NCBI GenBank assembly: GCA_022842805.1
Contig: JALHOX010000256.1
Location: forward strand, 1-6,634
Direction: 5' to 3'
Origin: Phycisphaerae bacterium
GTDB lineage: Bacteria; Planctomycetota; Phycisphaerae; UBA1845; Fen-1342
Length of the DNA: 6,634 bases
Shown: positions 1 through 6,565 of the stretch, one piece after another
Numbering within the stretch: the stretch's first letter is position 1
How the letters are laid out: every line of letters starts with the position of its first letter
Position numbers and translations under genes: made by a program
Notes under the pieces: generated by a model
Database searches by the model: none
What the model was told of the DNA's origin: nothing
Seen by the model: the letters and a program-made list of their open reading frames with translations, nothing else

Positions 1-374
1 CCGCGCCGCCCCCGGCTCCGCGCATCGCCGATCCGAGCGACGCCGCGCCGACCGCGCCGCCGGCCGCCCCCGTGGTCAAGGCCACCGAGTTCTCCCCGGA
101 GGTCGGCAAGTTCTATGTGATCGCGCAGCACTTCCCCAAGGACAAACGCGCCGATGCCGAGCGGGCGCTCGCCTTCCTGGTCGAGAAGGGCGTGCCCGCC
201 GTGTTGCTGACCTCCAAGGAATCGAAGGAGTTTCGACTCGCCTGCACCACCCCCTTCGACGCGGCGAAAGCGGCGGAGTCGCTCATCGCGCAAGTGAAGC
301 GGCACGGCACCGCCTACGTCGAAAACGGATACAACTTCGGCGGTTGCTATTCGAACGTGCTGCGCAAGAAGTAA
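1..374 (+). CDS. C-terminal part of an Ala/Pro-rich protein with a SPOR-like domain (5' end outside window)
   Basis: The reading frame is open from base 3 to the TAA at 372-374, so this is the end of a longer protein and the GTG at 72 is probably internal. The visible part starts with about 24 residues of Ala/Pro-rich linker (APPPAPRIADPSDAAPTAPP), typical of a flexible spacer. It is followed by a compact domain of about 95 residues with an alternating pattern: a YVIAQHF strand, an Asp/Arg/Ala-rich helix ending in FLVEKGVPAVLL, a FRLACTTPF strand, a second helix (AAESLIAQVKRHG) and a conserved-looking NGYNFGGCY tail. This beta-alpha-beta layout resembles SPOR-like domains, which in other proteins bind glycan strands denuded of stem peptides; I recall similar C-terminal domains in planctomycete proteins. 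No signal or membrane segment is visible because the N-terminus is missing. The SPOR assignment is pattern-based. A gap of 156 bases separates it from the next gene, so it is probably a separate transcription unit. Confidence 0.72.
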   Translation, partial: APPPAPRIADPSDAAPTAPPAAPVVKATEFSPEVGKFYVIAQHFPKDKRADAERALAFLVEKGVPAVLLTSKESKEFRLACTTPFDAAKAAESLIAQVKRHGTAYVENGYNFGGCYSNVLRKK

Positions 375-423
375 AACAGTCAGATTGTAAAACGCGGAAA
401 CGGCCGCGCGACCGCCGTCATGG

Positions 424-444
424 CGGCCTGCGGCCCGCAGGCCG
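424..444. repeat. Perfect 10-bp inverted repeat (hairpin) between the SPOR-like gene and the TPR gene
   Basis: CGGCCTGCGG (424-433) is followed after one base by its exact reverse complement CCGCAGGCCG (435-444). As RNA it would fold with about eight G:C-rich pairs around a five-base loop. There is no T-run after it, so it is not a classical intrinsic terminator. It lies 50 bases after the stop of the upstream gene and could mark a 3' end, protect a transcript, or be part of the leader of the following operon. A weaker CCGCC/GGCGG pair at 412-426 shares bases 424-426 with it, so the two cannot form fully at once. Confidence 0.5.
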
Positions 445-494
445 ACGAAAGCGCCGCGATGCCCGCGCCTCTGACAAAGACAATAAGAATTCGT

Positions 495-511
495 GCGGGC
501 AAAATGCCCGC
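495..511 (+). promoter_or_regulatory. Leader hairpin just upstream of the TPR gene
   Basis: GCGGGCA (495-501) and TGCCCGC (505-511) are exact reverse complements with an AAA loop between them. The hairpin ends 19 bases before the ATG at 531. Its place and strength suggest a structural element in the 5' leader, but no ligand-binding or attenuator architecture can be recognised. It has no U-tract, so it is unlikely to be a terminator. Confidence 0.35.
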
Positions 512-530
512 GCCACCCCAATAGAGACAC

Positions 531-842
531 ATGTCCACTCGCCTCGATCAACTCCTGAAGCTCGTCAAGATCGCGGGCAACGACCCGCTTTCGCATTACG
601 GCCTGGCGCTTGAGTACATCAACCTGCAGCGCTGGACCGAAGCCGTCGCCGCTTTCGACGCGACGCTCGCGATCAATCCGCAATACTCCGCGGCGATCTA
701 TCACAAGGGCCGGGCGCAGATCGCCGCCAATCTGCACGACGAAGCCCGCGTCACGCTGACGCAGGGCATCGAAGTGGCCAAGAAGCAGGGCGACTGGAAA
801 ACCGCCGACGAAATGCGCGGCCTTTTGGAAACCATCGAATGA
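531..842 (+). CDS. Small tetratricopeptide repeat (TPR) protein
   Basis: This 103-residue protein is nearly all helical repeat. TPR unit 1 spans roughly residues 21-54 (HYGLALEYINLQRWTEAVAA, then AFDATLAINPQYSAA), with the usual small/aromatic spacing and the NP that closes a TPR. Unit 2 spans roughly 55-88 (AIYHKGRAQIAANLHDEARV and on). The ends (LDQLLKLVKIA and ADEMRGLLETIE) look like capping helices. There is no signal peptide or membrane segment, so it should be cytoplasmic and act as a protein-protein adaptor; the partner is unknown. The ATG at 531 has only a weak AGAG upstream. Its TGA (840-842) overlaps the dapB ATG (839-841), which makes it the first gene of the coupled dapB-murD-mutY block. 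Residues 60-103 carry no catalytic motif. The TPR call is secure; the function is not known. Confidence 0.88.
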   Translation: MSTRLDQLLKLVKIAGNDPLSHYGLALEYINLQRWTEAVAAFDATLAINPQYSAAIYHKGRAQIAANLHDEARVTLTQGIEVAKKQGDWKTADEMRGLLETIE

Positions 843-1639
843 AGCCGGTCCGGGTTGCCATTGCGGGTTGTTGCGGACGCATGGGGCGAGCGCTGATTCG
901 CCTCGCCGCGAGCGATGCGGCGTTGCGCGTTACGGACGCCATCACCGGCGCCAAAGACCCGCAGCTCGGCCGCGACGCCGGCGCCATCGCGGGCATCGGC
1001 GACATCGGCGTGCCGATTCGCACCGAAAGCTCAACCGAGTGCGACGTCCTCGTCGAATTCACCAACCCCGCCAGTTGCCGGGCGTGGGCGGCGTGGTGTC
1101 GCGCGAATGGCGTGGCGCTCGTCTCCGGCACCACCGGCCTCACCGATGTCGAGCACGAAGCCATCCGCGACGCGGCCCAGCGCGTGCCCGTCATCTGGGG
1201 TCCGAACATGAGCGTCGGCGTCAATCTGCTGCTCTCGCTCGTGCGACAGGCGGCCCAGCGCCTCGGCCACGATTGGGATTGCGAAATCGTCGAAGCCCAC
1301 CATCGCCACAAGGCCGACGCCCCCAGCGGCACGGCCCGCGCACTGCTCAACGCCGTCTGCGCCGGCCGCGGCGACGACCCGGCCCAAGTCGCCATCTACG
1401 GCCGCGAAGGCGTCGGCGGCGGACGCATGGCCGGACAGATCGGCGTTCACGCCGTCCGCATGGGCGAGATCGTCGGCGACCATGATGTCTGCTTCGGCAG
1501 CCCGGCCGAGGTGCTCACCCTGCGACACCGCGCCCTCTCGCGCGACACCTTCGCCGCCGGCGCGCTGCGCGCGGCGAAGTGGCTCGTCGGCCGCAGCCAA
1601 GGGCTTTACACCATGCAGGATGTGCTGAGCGTCGCATGA
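839..1639 (+). CDS. dapB: 4-hydroxy-tetrahydrodipicolinate reductase
   Basis: DapB reduces 4-hydroxy-tetrahydrodipicolinate with NAD(P)H to tetrahydrodipicolinate in the cytoplasm, a step toward diaminopimelate and lysine. The 266 residues match the usual family size. The N-terminal Rossmann fold opens with VAIAGCCGRMG (residues 7-17), the dinucleotide-binding loop. FTNP at 74-77 and VSGTTGL at 95-101 are the next family blocks, followed by PNMSVGVNLL at 122-131. The catalytic and substrate-binding signature EAHHRHKADAPSGTA lies at 152-166, with the catalytic His pair at 154-155, Lys158 and the Ser-Gly-Thr that holds the substrate. The C-terminal block GQIGVHAVRMGEIVGDHDV (199-217) and LTLRHRALSRDTFAAGAL are also typical. 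The start at 839 is favoured because GGAA at 827-830 lies eight bases upstream and the ATG overlaps the TPR stop as ATGA. The stop overlaps the murD start in the same way. Nothing suggests damage to the gene. Confidence 0.97.
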   Translation: MKPVRVAIAGCCGRMGRALIRLAASDAALRVTDAITGAKDPQLGRDAGAIAGIGDIGVPIRTESSTECDVLVEFTNPASCRAWAAWCRANGVALVSGTTGLTDVEHEAIRDAAQRVPVIWGPNMSVGVNLLLSLVRQAAQRLGHDWDCEIVEAHHRHKADAPSGTARALLNAVCAGRGDDPAQVAIYGREGVGGGRMAGQIGVHAVRMGEIVGDHDVCFGSPAEVLTLRHRALSRDTFAAGALRAAKWLVGRSQGLYTMQDVLSVA

Positions 1640-3057
1640 GCGCAGCGACCGGCCCACGCAACGCATCATCTTCTTCGCCCCGCGGCGATTGGCGCGGAGC
1701 GCGCGTCACCGTGCTCGGCCTGGGGCGCTTCGGCGGCGGTGTGGGCGTGGCCCGCTGGCTTGCCGAGCGCGGCGCCAGCGTCACCGTCACCGATCGCGAC
1801 CCGGCGGAAAAGCTCGCCGAATCCGTCGCGCAGCTCGCCGGCCTGCCGATTCGATTTCACCTCGGCGGCCACGACCTCACCCACTTCCGCGACGCCGATC
1901 TGGTCATCGTCAATCCCGCCGTGCCCGACACCGCCCCGCCGCTCGCCGCCGCCCGCGATGCCGGCGTTCCGCTATCCACCGAGATCAATCTCTTTCTCGA
2001 ACGCTGCCCGGCCCGAATCGTCGGCGTTACCGGCAGCGCCGGAAAAAGCACCACCTCATCCATGCTCGCCGCCGTCCTCCGCGCCACATCCGGCACAAAG
2101 GTGTGGCTCGGCGGAAACCTGGGCGGCTCGCTGCTCGACGAACTGCCGCGCATCGGTCGCGATGATTGGGTCGTCCTCGAATTGTCGAGCTTTCAGCTCG
2201 CCCGCACCCCGCTCATCCGCTGGAGTCCGCATGTCGCCGTGCTGACCAACATCGCCCCCAACCATCTCGACTGGCACGGCACCTTCGCCCACTACTTCGC
2301 CTCAAAGCTCAACATCGTCCGTTTTCAGGACGCCGCCCGCGACCACATCGTCATCGGCCCAGATCCGCAGCTGCGCGCCGCCTTCGATCAGATGCACGGC
2401 GACTGCGCGGGAATCTGGCGCTACGCCGCCGATGCGCAGTCGTTCAGCGCCGTGCAGCAAAGCACCGCCGCCGTCGACTCCGACGATCGCCGCGTCGCCT
2501 GGCCGCAGTTCGAGCTGCGCCTGCCCGGGCTGCACAATCGCATCAACGCCGCGGCCGCGCTCGCCGTCAACGCCGCGCTCGGCTTCGACAGCGAACCGGC
2601 GATCGCCGCACTGCGCGAATTCCGCGCATTGGAGCATCGCCTCGAGCTGGTCTCGGAGCTCGAAGGCGTCCGCTACTACGACGACTCCAAAGCCACCACC
2701 CCCGAAGCCGTCGCCACCGCCATCGGATCCTTCGAAAACCCGCTGCTCATCATCCTCGGCGGCTACGACAAAGGCGCAGACCTCAGCGCCATGTGCGAGC
2801 TCGTCGCGCGACGGGCGCGCTTCGCCGCCTGCATCGGACAGACCGGCCCGAAAATCGCCGAACAGATCGCGCGCAGCGGCGGGCGGGCCGAGGTGTGCGA
2901 GACGCTGCCGCGCGCCGTCGAGGCCTGTCGTGCCGCGGCCCGTCCGGGCGACGCCGTGTTGCTCTCGCCCGGCTGCGCGTCCTGGGGCCAGTTCGTCGAT
3001 TATCGCGAGCGCGGCCGGCTCTTTCGCAAACTGCTGAACGGCGACGCGCCGGCATGA
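1636..3057 (+). CDS. murD: UDP-N-acetylmuramoyl-L-alanine--D-glutamate ligase
   Basis: MurD is the cytoplasmic ATP-dependent ligase that adds D-glutamate to UDP-MurNAc-L-alanine in peptidoglycan precursor synthesis. The 473 residues show the three Mur ligase domains. An N-terminal Rossmann-like domain starts with VTVLGLGRFGGG (24-35). The central ATPase domain has the P-loop GVTGSAGKSTT (130-140), ELSSFQL at 182-188, and NIAPNHLDWHGT (205-216). Lys224 in FASKLNI fits the carbamylated lysine of the family. LPGLHNRINAAAALAVN is at 296-312. The C-terminal domain has DDSKATTPEA (349-358), GGYDKGADLS (375-384) and LLSPGCASWGQFVDYRERG (442-460). An in-frame ATG at 1579 would add 19 Arg/Pro-rich residues inside dapB, so the ATG at 1636, in an ATGA overlap with the dapB stop, is preferred. 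No good ribosome binding site precedes it, consistent with translational coupling. The P-loop has Ala135 where SNGKS/TNGKT is common. About 20 low-complexity residues precede the first strand. Confidence 0.96.
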   Translation: MSAATGPRNASSSSPRGDWRGARVTVLGLGRFGGGVGVARWLAERGASVTVTDRDPAEKLAESVAQLAGLPIRFHLGGHDLTHFRDADLVIVNPAVPDTAPPLAAARDAGVPLSTEINLFLERCPARIVGVTGSAGKSTTSSMLAAVLRATSGTKVWLGGNLGGSLLDELPRIGRDDWVVLELSSFQLARTPLIRWSPHVAVLTNIAPNHLDWHGTFAHYFASKLNIVRFQDAARDHIVIGPDPQLRAAFDQMHGDCAGIWRYAADAQSFSAVQQSTAAVDSDDRRVAWPQFELRLPGLHNRINAAAALAVNAALGFDSEPAIAALREFRALEHRLELVSELEGVRYYDDSKATTPEAVATAIGSFENPLLIILGGYDKGADLSAMCELVARRARFAACIGQTGPKIAEQIARSGGRAEVCETLPRAVEACRAAARPGDAVLLSPGCASWGQFVDYRERGRLFRKLLNGDAPA

Positions 3058-4199
3058 AGCCGCGCCGCGTGCCGGCGACGGCCGACACAAACGCGGTCGA
3101 GCATTTGTCGAGCGCCCAAATCTCCGCCTTCCGCCGCGCGTTGCTGCGCTGGTTCCGCACCGTAAAGCGCGACCTGCCGTGGCGCCGCACCCGCGACCCT
3201 TATCAGATCTGGCTCTCCGAGATCATGCTCCAGCAGACTCGCGTCGAGGCGGTCGTGCCCTATTTCGAGCGTTTCACGCGCGAGTTCCCGACCCTCGCCG
3301 CGCTCGCCGCCGCGCCGGAGCAAAGCGTGCTAAAGCTCTGGGCCGGCCTCGGCTACTACAGCCGAGCGCGAAATCTCCATCGCGCCGCACGCCAACTCGC
3401 CCAGTCCCACGGCGGCGCAGTCCCTACAAGCGCCAGTGAATTGCAACAGTTGCCCGGCGTCGGCCGCTACACCGCCGCCGCCATCGCCAGCATCGCCTTC
3501 AACGAGCCGGCCGCCGTCCTCGATGGCAACGTAAAGCGCGTACTCGCCCGCCTCTTTGCCATCGACATGCCGATCGACGATGGACCCGTCATACGCCGCT
3601 TGTGGCAGCTCGCCCAATCGCTCCTCAGCCGCCGCTCCCCCGGCGATTTCAATCAGGCCATGATGGAACTCGGGGCGACGGTCTGCGTCCCGCGCGGACC
3701 ACGCTGCATGCTCTGCCCGGTTCGAAAGCACTGCGCCGCGGCTCAGCAGGGCATCGCCGACCGACTGCCGGTGTTATCGGCCAAGCCCGCCCCGCTCGCC
3801 GTCGACCGCGCCTGCATCGCACTTCGCAACCAGCGCCACGAATGGCTCGTCGCCCAGCGGCCCGACCGCGGTCTGCTCGGCGGCATGTGGGAGTTCCTCG
3901 GCGTCGCCTTAGCCGAGGCCGCCGAGCCCGCCGCGATCGCACGCGCCTGGCAGCGGGAATTCGGCCTTCGTCCGACCTGCTTGCAGGATTGCGGCCAGGT
4001 TCGCCATCAATTCACCCATCGCGATCTCACGCTCCGCGTCTTCTCCGCCGAAACCGCCGATCGCCCCGCTCCCCGGCTCGCTGCGCACGCGGCCTTCCGC
4101 TGGGTTTCTCGCGAAGAACTGGATTCGCTGCCCCTCGCCAAGCTCGAGCGAAAGGTCCTCGCGCTCCTGCCGGCGCCGCCCGCGCCGGCCGAGACCTGA
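3054..4199 (+). CDS. mutY: A/G-specific adenine glycosylase
   Basis: MutY removes adenine mispaired with 8-oxoguanine and so prevents G:C to T:A mutations. The 381-residue protein has the full architecture. The helix-hairpin-helix glycosylase core runs from about residue 20: PWRRTRDPY at 42-50, then IWLSEIMLQQTRV at 52-64, where Glu56 corresponds to the catalytic Glu37 of E. coli. GLGYYSRARNLH is at 98-109, the hairpin LPGVGRYTAAAI at 133-144, and VLDGNVKRVLAR at 155-166, with Asp157 as the catalytic Asp. The [4Fe-4S] cluster ligands are Cys211, Cys218, Cys221 and Cys227, with the exact C-X6-C-X2-C-X5-C spacing. The C-terminal NUDIX-like 8-oxoG recognition domain includes LVAQRPDRGLLGGMWEFLG (265-283) and HQFTHRDL (318-325). 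The ATG at 3054 overlaps the murD stop as ATGA and no ribosome binding site is obvious, so translation is probably coupled to murD. The frame stays open far upstream inside murD, but that stretch is Arg-rich shadow and is not part of the gene. Confidence 0.96.
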   Translation: MKPRRVPATADTNAVEHLSSAQISAFRRALLRWFRTVKRDLPWRRTRDPYQIWLSEIMLQQTRVEAVVPYFERFTREFPTLAALAAAPEQSVLKLWAGLGYYSRARNLHRAARQLAQSHGGAVPTSASELQQLPGVGRYTAAAIASIAFNEPAAVLDGNVKRVLARLFAIDMPIDDGPVIRRLWQLAQSLLSRRSPGDFNQAMMELGATVCVPRGPRCMLCPVRKHCAAAQQGIADRLPVLSAKPAPLAVDRACIALRNQRHEWLVAQRPDRGLLGGMWEFLGVALAEAAEPAAIARAWQREFGLRPTCLQDCGQVRHQFTHRDLTLRVFSAETADRPAPRLAAHAAFRWVSREELDSLPLAKLERKVLALLPAPPAPAET

Positions 4200-4210
4200 G
4201 CCAAATCAGG
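4195..4210 (+). terminator. Weak stem-loop across the mutY stop codon
   Basis: CCTGA (4195-4199) and TCAGG (4206-4210) pair as a five-base stem around a six-base loop. The mutY TGA lies in the first arm. The next bases are CGAAAATCACC, with no T-run, so this is a poor intrinsic terminator. It is the only candidate structure at the end of the dapB-murD-mutY block. Confidence 0.15.
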
Positions 4211-4291
4211 CGAAAATCACCCCGACGCGACGATATCATCTCCTCTGCAAGTTGACTCCCACCGCCGTCGCGGGCGTCGTCGGCGGCGAAT

Positions 4292-4310
4292 CGCGTCGAA
4301 TGTCGACGCG
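4292..4310. promoter_or_regulatory. Perfect 8-bp dyad upstream of the acyl-CoA mutase gene
   Basis: CGCGTCGA (4292-4299) and TCGACGCG (4303-4310) are exact reverse complements separated by ATG. The centre is about 46 bases, and the right edge 36 bases, before the mutase ATG at 4347. This could be an operator for a dimeric repressor or a short RNA hairpin in the mutase leader. In the rest of the 4200-4346 gap I see a TATCAT at 4234-4239 that could act as a -10 box, but no matching -35, and a looser CCGCCG/CGGCGG pair (4262-4267 and 4281-4286). No regulator gene is nearby. Confidence 0.4.
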
Positions 4311-4329
4311 TGACCCGGTCGCTTTTTGC

Positions 4330-4336
4330 GGAAAGG
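4330..4336 (+). promoter_or_regulatory. Ribosome binding site that decides the mutase start
   Basis: GGAAAGG lies ten bases before the ATG at 4347 and is the only purine-rich stretch in the area. It overlaps the possible TTG start at 4326-4328 too closely to serve that codon, and is 22 bases from the next ATG at 4359, so it supports 4347 as the start. Confidence 0.6.
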
Positions 4337-4346
4337 CAGCTCTCGC

Positions 4347-6014
<1,668 letters not shown>

Positions 6015-6041
6015 ACTACCGTATGGTGTAGACTCAGCCGT

Positions 6042-6063
6042 AATTCGAGCGACTTAGCGAATT
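6042..6063. promoter_or_regulatory. Inverted repeat in the hicA leader, possible operator
   Basis: AATTCG (6042-6047) and CGAATT (6058-6063) are exact reverse complements with a ten-base centre, 16 bases between corresponding positions. It lies in the 87-base gap between the mutase stop and hicA, where a toxin-antitoxin promoter and operator would be expected. TTTGCG occurs twice just downstream (6062-6067 and 6075-6080). No -35/-10 pair is convincing. The operator role is inference. Confidence 0.3.
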
Positions 6064-6101
6064 TGCGACTGTAGTTTGCGTCAATCGCGTCGGATTCGGG
6101 C

Positions 6102-6302
6102 ATGAAGTATCGCGACCTAGTTCGAATGATCGAGCGCGATGGTTGGGTGTTGATCCGCACAGAGGGCAGCCATTGCCAGTATCGTCATCCGCGAAAACCG
6201 GGGACTGTGACGGTGCCGGCGGGCGGTAAACAGGGCCGCGACGTCCCACCCGGAACGCTGCGCAGTGTGCTGAGACAGGCTGGACTAGAGGATCGATCAT
6301 GA
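6102..6302 (+). CDS. hicA: HicA family toxin (mRNA interferase)
   Basis: HicA toxins are small, single-domain proteins with a double-stranded-RNA-binding-like fold that cleave mRNA when not bound by HicB. The 66 residues are the normal family size. The opening MKYRDLVRMIERDGWVLIRT (1-20) is the first helix and strand, EGSHCQYRHP (21-30) holds the signature Gly-Ser-His with the probable catalytic His24, and the VTVPAGGKQGRDVPPGTLRSV region (36-56) with the final helix LRQAGLE completes the domain. The start at 6102 has only a weak CGGA (6091-6094) upstream, and the TGA (6300-6302) overlaps the hicB start. The DNA here is visibly less GC-rich than the biosynthetic genes (31-34 G/C per 60-base block over 6061-6180 by hand count), which may mark acquired DNA. 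All signature residues are present, so the toxin looks intact. Confidence 0.93.
   Translation: MKYRDLVRMIERDGWVLIRTEGSHCQYRHPRKPGTVTVPAGGKQGRDVPPGTLRSVLRQAGLEDRS
6287..6292 (+). promoter_or_regulatory. Strong ribosome binding site for hicB
   Basis: AGAGGA lies six bases before the hicB ATG at 6299, inside the end of hicA. It fixes that start and is clearly better than the site in front of hicA, which would favour antitoxin over toxin synthesis from one mRNA. Confidence 0.65.
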
Positions 6303-6511
6303 AGTACGCAGTGGTTGTTGAGCGCGCGCAAGACGGCAGTTACTCGGCATATGTCCCCGATCTGCCCGGATGTGTGTCATGCGGAGACACGCTCGACGAA
6401 GTCCGTGCGGCCATCGCCGGAGCGATTCAGCTGCATATTGAATCACTTCGAGAAAACAACGAGCCCGTTCCACCCGCGTCGGCGCTGACGATGACGGTCG
6501 ACGCCGCATAG
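6299..6511 (+). CDS. hicB: HicB family antitoxin, short form
   Basis: HicB binds and blocks HicA. The 70 residues form one HicB domain with a degenerate RNase-H-like fold: strand MKYAVVVERAQDGSYSAYVP (1-20), then DLPGCVSCGDTLDEV (21-35) with the highly typical PDLPGC...G.T..E pattern, and the helix AAIAGAIQLHIESLRENNEP (37-56). The protein ends soon after the VPPAS segment with a strand-like LTMTVDA. Longer HicB proteins carry a C-terminal ribbon-helix-helix or helix-turn-helix DNA-binding domain that autoregulates the operon; that part is absent here, and the TAG at 6509-6511 is followed directly by noncoding sequence. Short HicB proteins of this size are common, so this is probably natural and not a truncation. 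The ATG overlaps the hicA stop (ATGA) and has its own AGAGGA site. Confidence 0.93.
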   Translation: MKYAVVVERAQDGSYSAYVPDLPGCVSCGDTLDEVRAAIAGAIQLHIESLRENNEPVPPASALTMTVDAA

Positions 6512-6522
6512 GCGCTGTTTTT
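6502..6522 (+). terminator. Candidate minimal terminator at the end of hicB
   Basis: CGCC (6502-6505) pairs with GGCG (6511-6514) around GCATA, followed by CTGTTTTT (6515-6522). The stem is only four pairs, so it is a weak intrinsic terminator candidate, but it is the only T-run after a hairpin in the window. The hicB stop codon lies across the loop and the second arm. Confidence 0.3.
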
Positions 6523-6565
6523 GGAGGTTGCTCGGCTGGCTTTTCCGCATTCGAAGGGAGAGATC

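Larger units (their letters stand above)
375..530. other. Intergenic gap before the TPR-dapB-murD-mutY operon
   Basis: No gene is supported here. The gap holds two hairpins (424-444 and 495-511). I see no convincing -35/-10 pair: CTGACA at 471-476 has no -10 element at the right distance. If the downstream operon has its own promoter, it should lie in this stretch. The region just before the ATG at 531 contains no strong ribosome binding site. Confidence 0.4.

Noticed and set aside
344..613. Open frame bridging the SPOR-like gene and the TPR gene
   Set aside because: It overlaps both real genes out of frame, is Arg-rich, and crosses the hairpin region.
868..1485. Open frame of about 205 codons inside dapB on the same strand
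   Set aside because: It is an Arg-rich shadow in another frame of dapB, with no domain and no ribosome binding site.
1579..1635. Earlier in-frame ATG for murD
   Set aside because: It would add Arg/Pro-rich residues coded out of frame inside dapB, while the ATG at 1636 fits the ATGA pattern seen at the other junctions.
2166..3053. Long upstream in-frame extension of mutY inside murD
   Set aside because: The translation is Arg-rich low-complexity sequence overlapping murD. MutY homology begins only after 3054, where an ATG overlaps the murD stop.
4252..4280. TTGACT as a possible -35 box for the mutase gene
   Set aside because: The bases 17 positions downstream are CGTCGT-like, with no resemblance to a -10 box.
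4326..4346. TTG start for the mutase
   Set aside because: The only ribosome binding site (4330-4336) lies downstream of this codon and serves the ATG at 4347.
6034..6300. Minus-strand open frame across hicA
   Set aside because: HicA on the plus strand has all family signatures, and the minus-strand translation resembles nothing.
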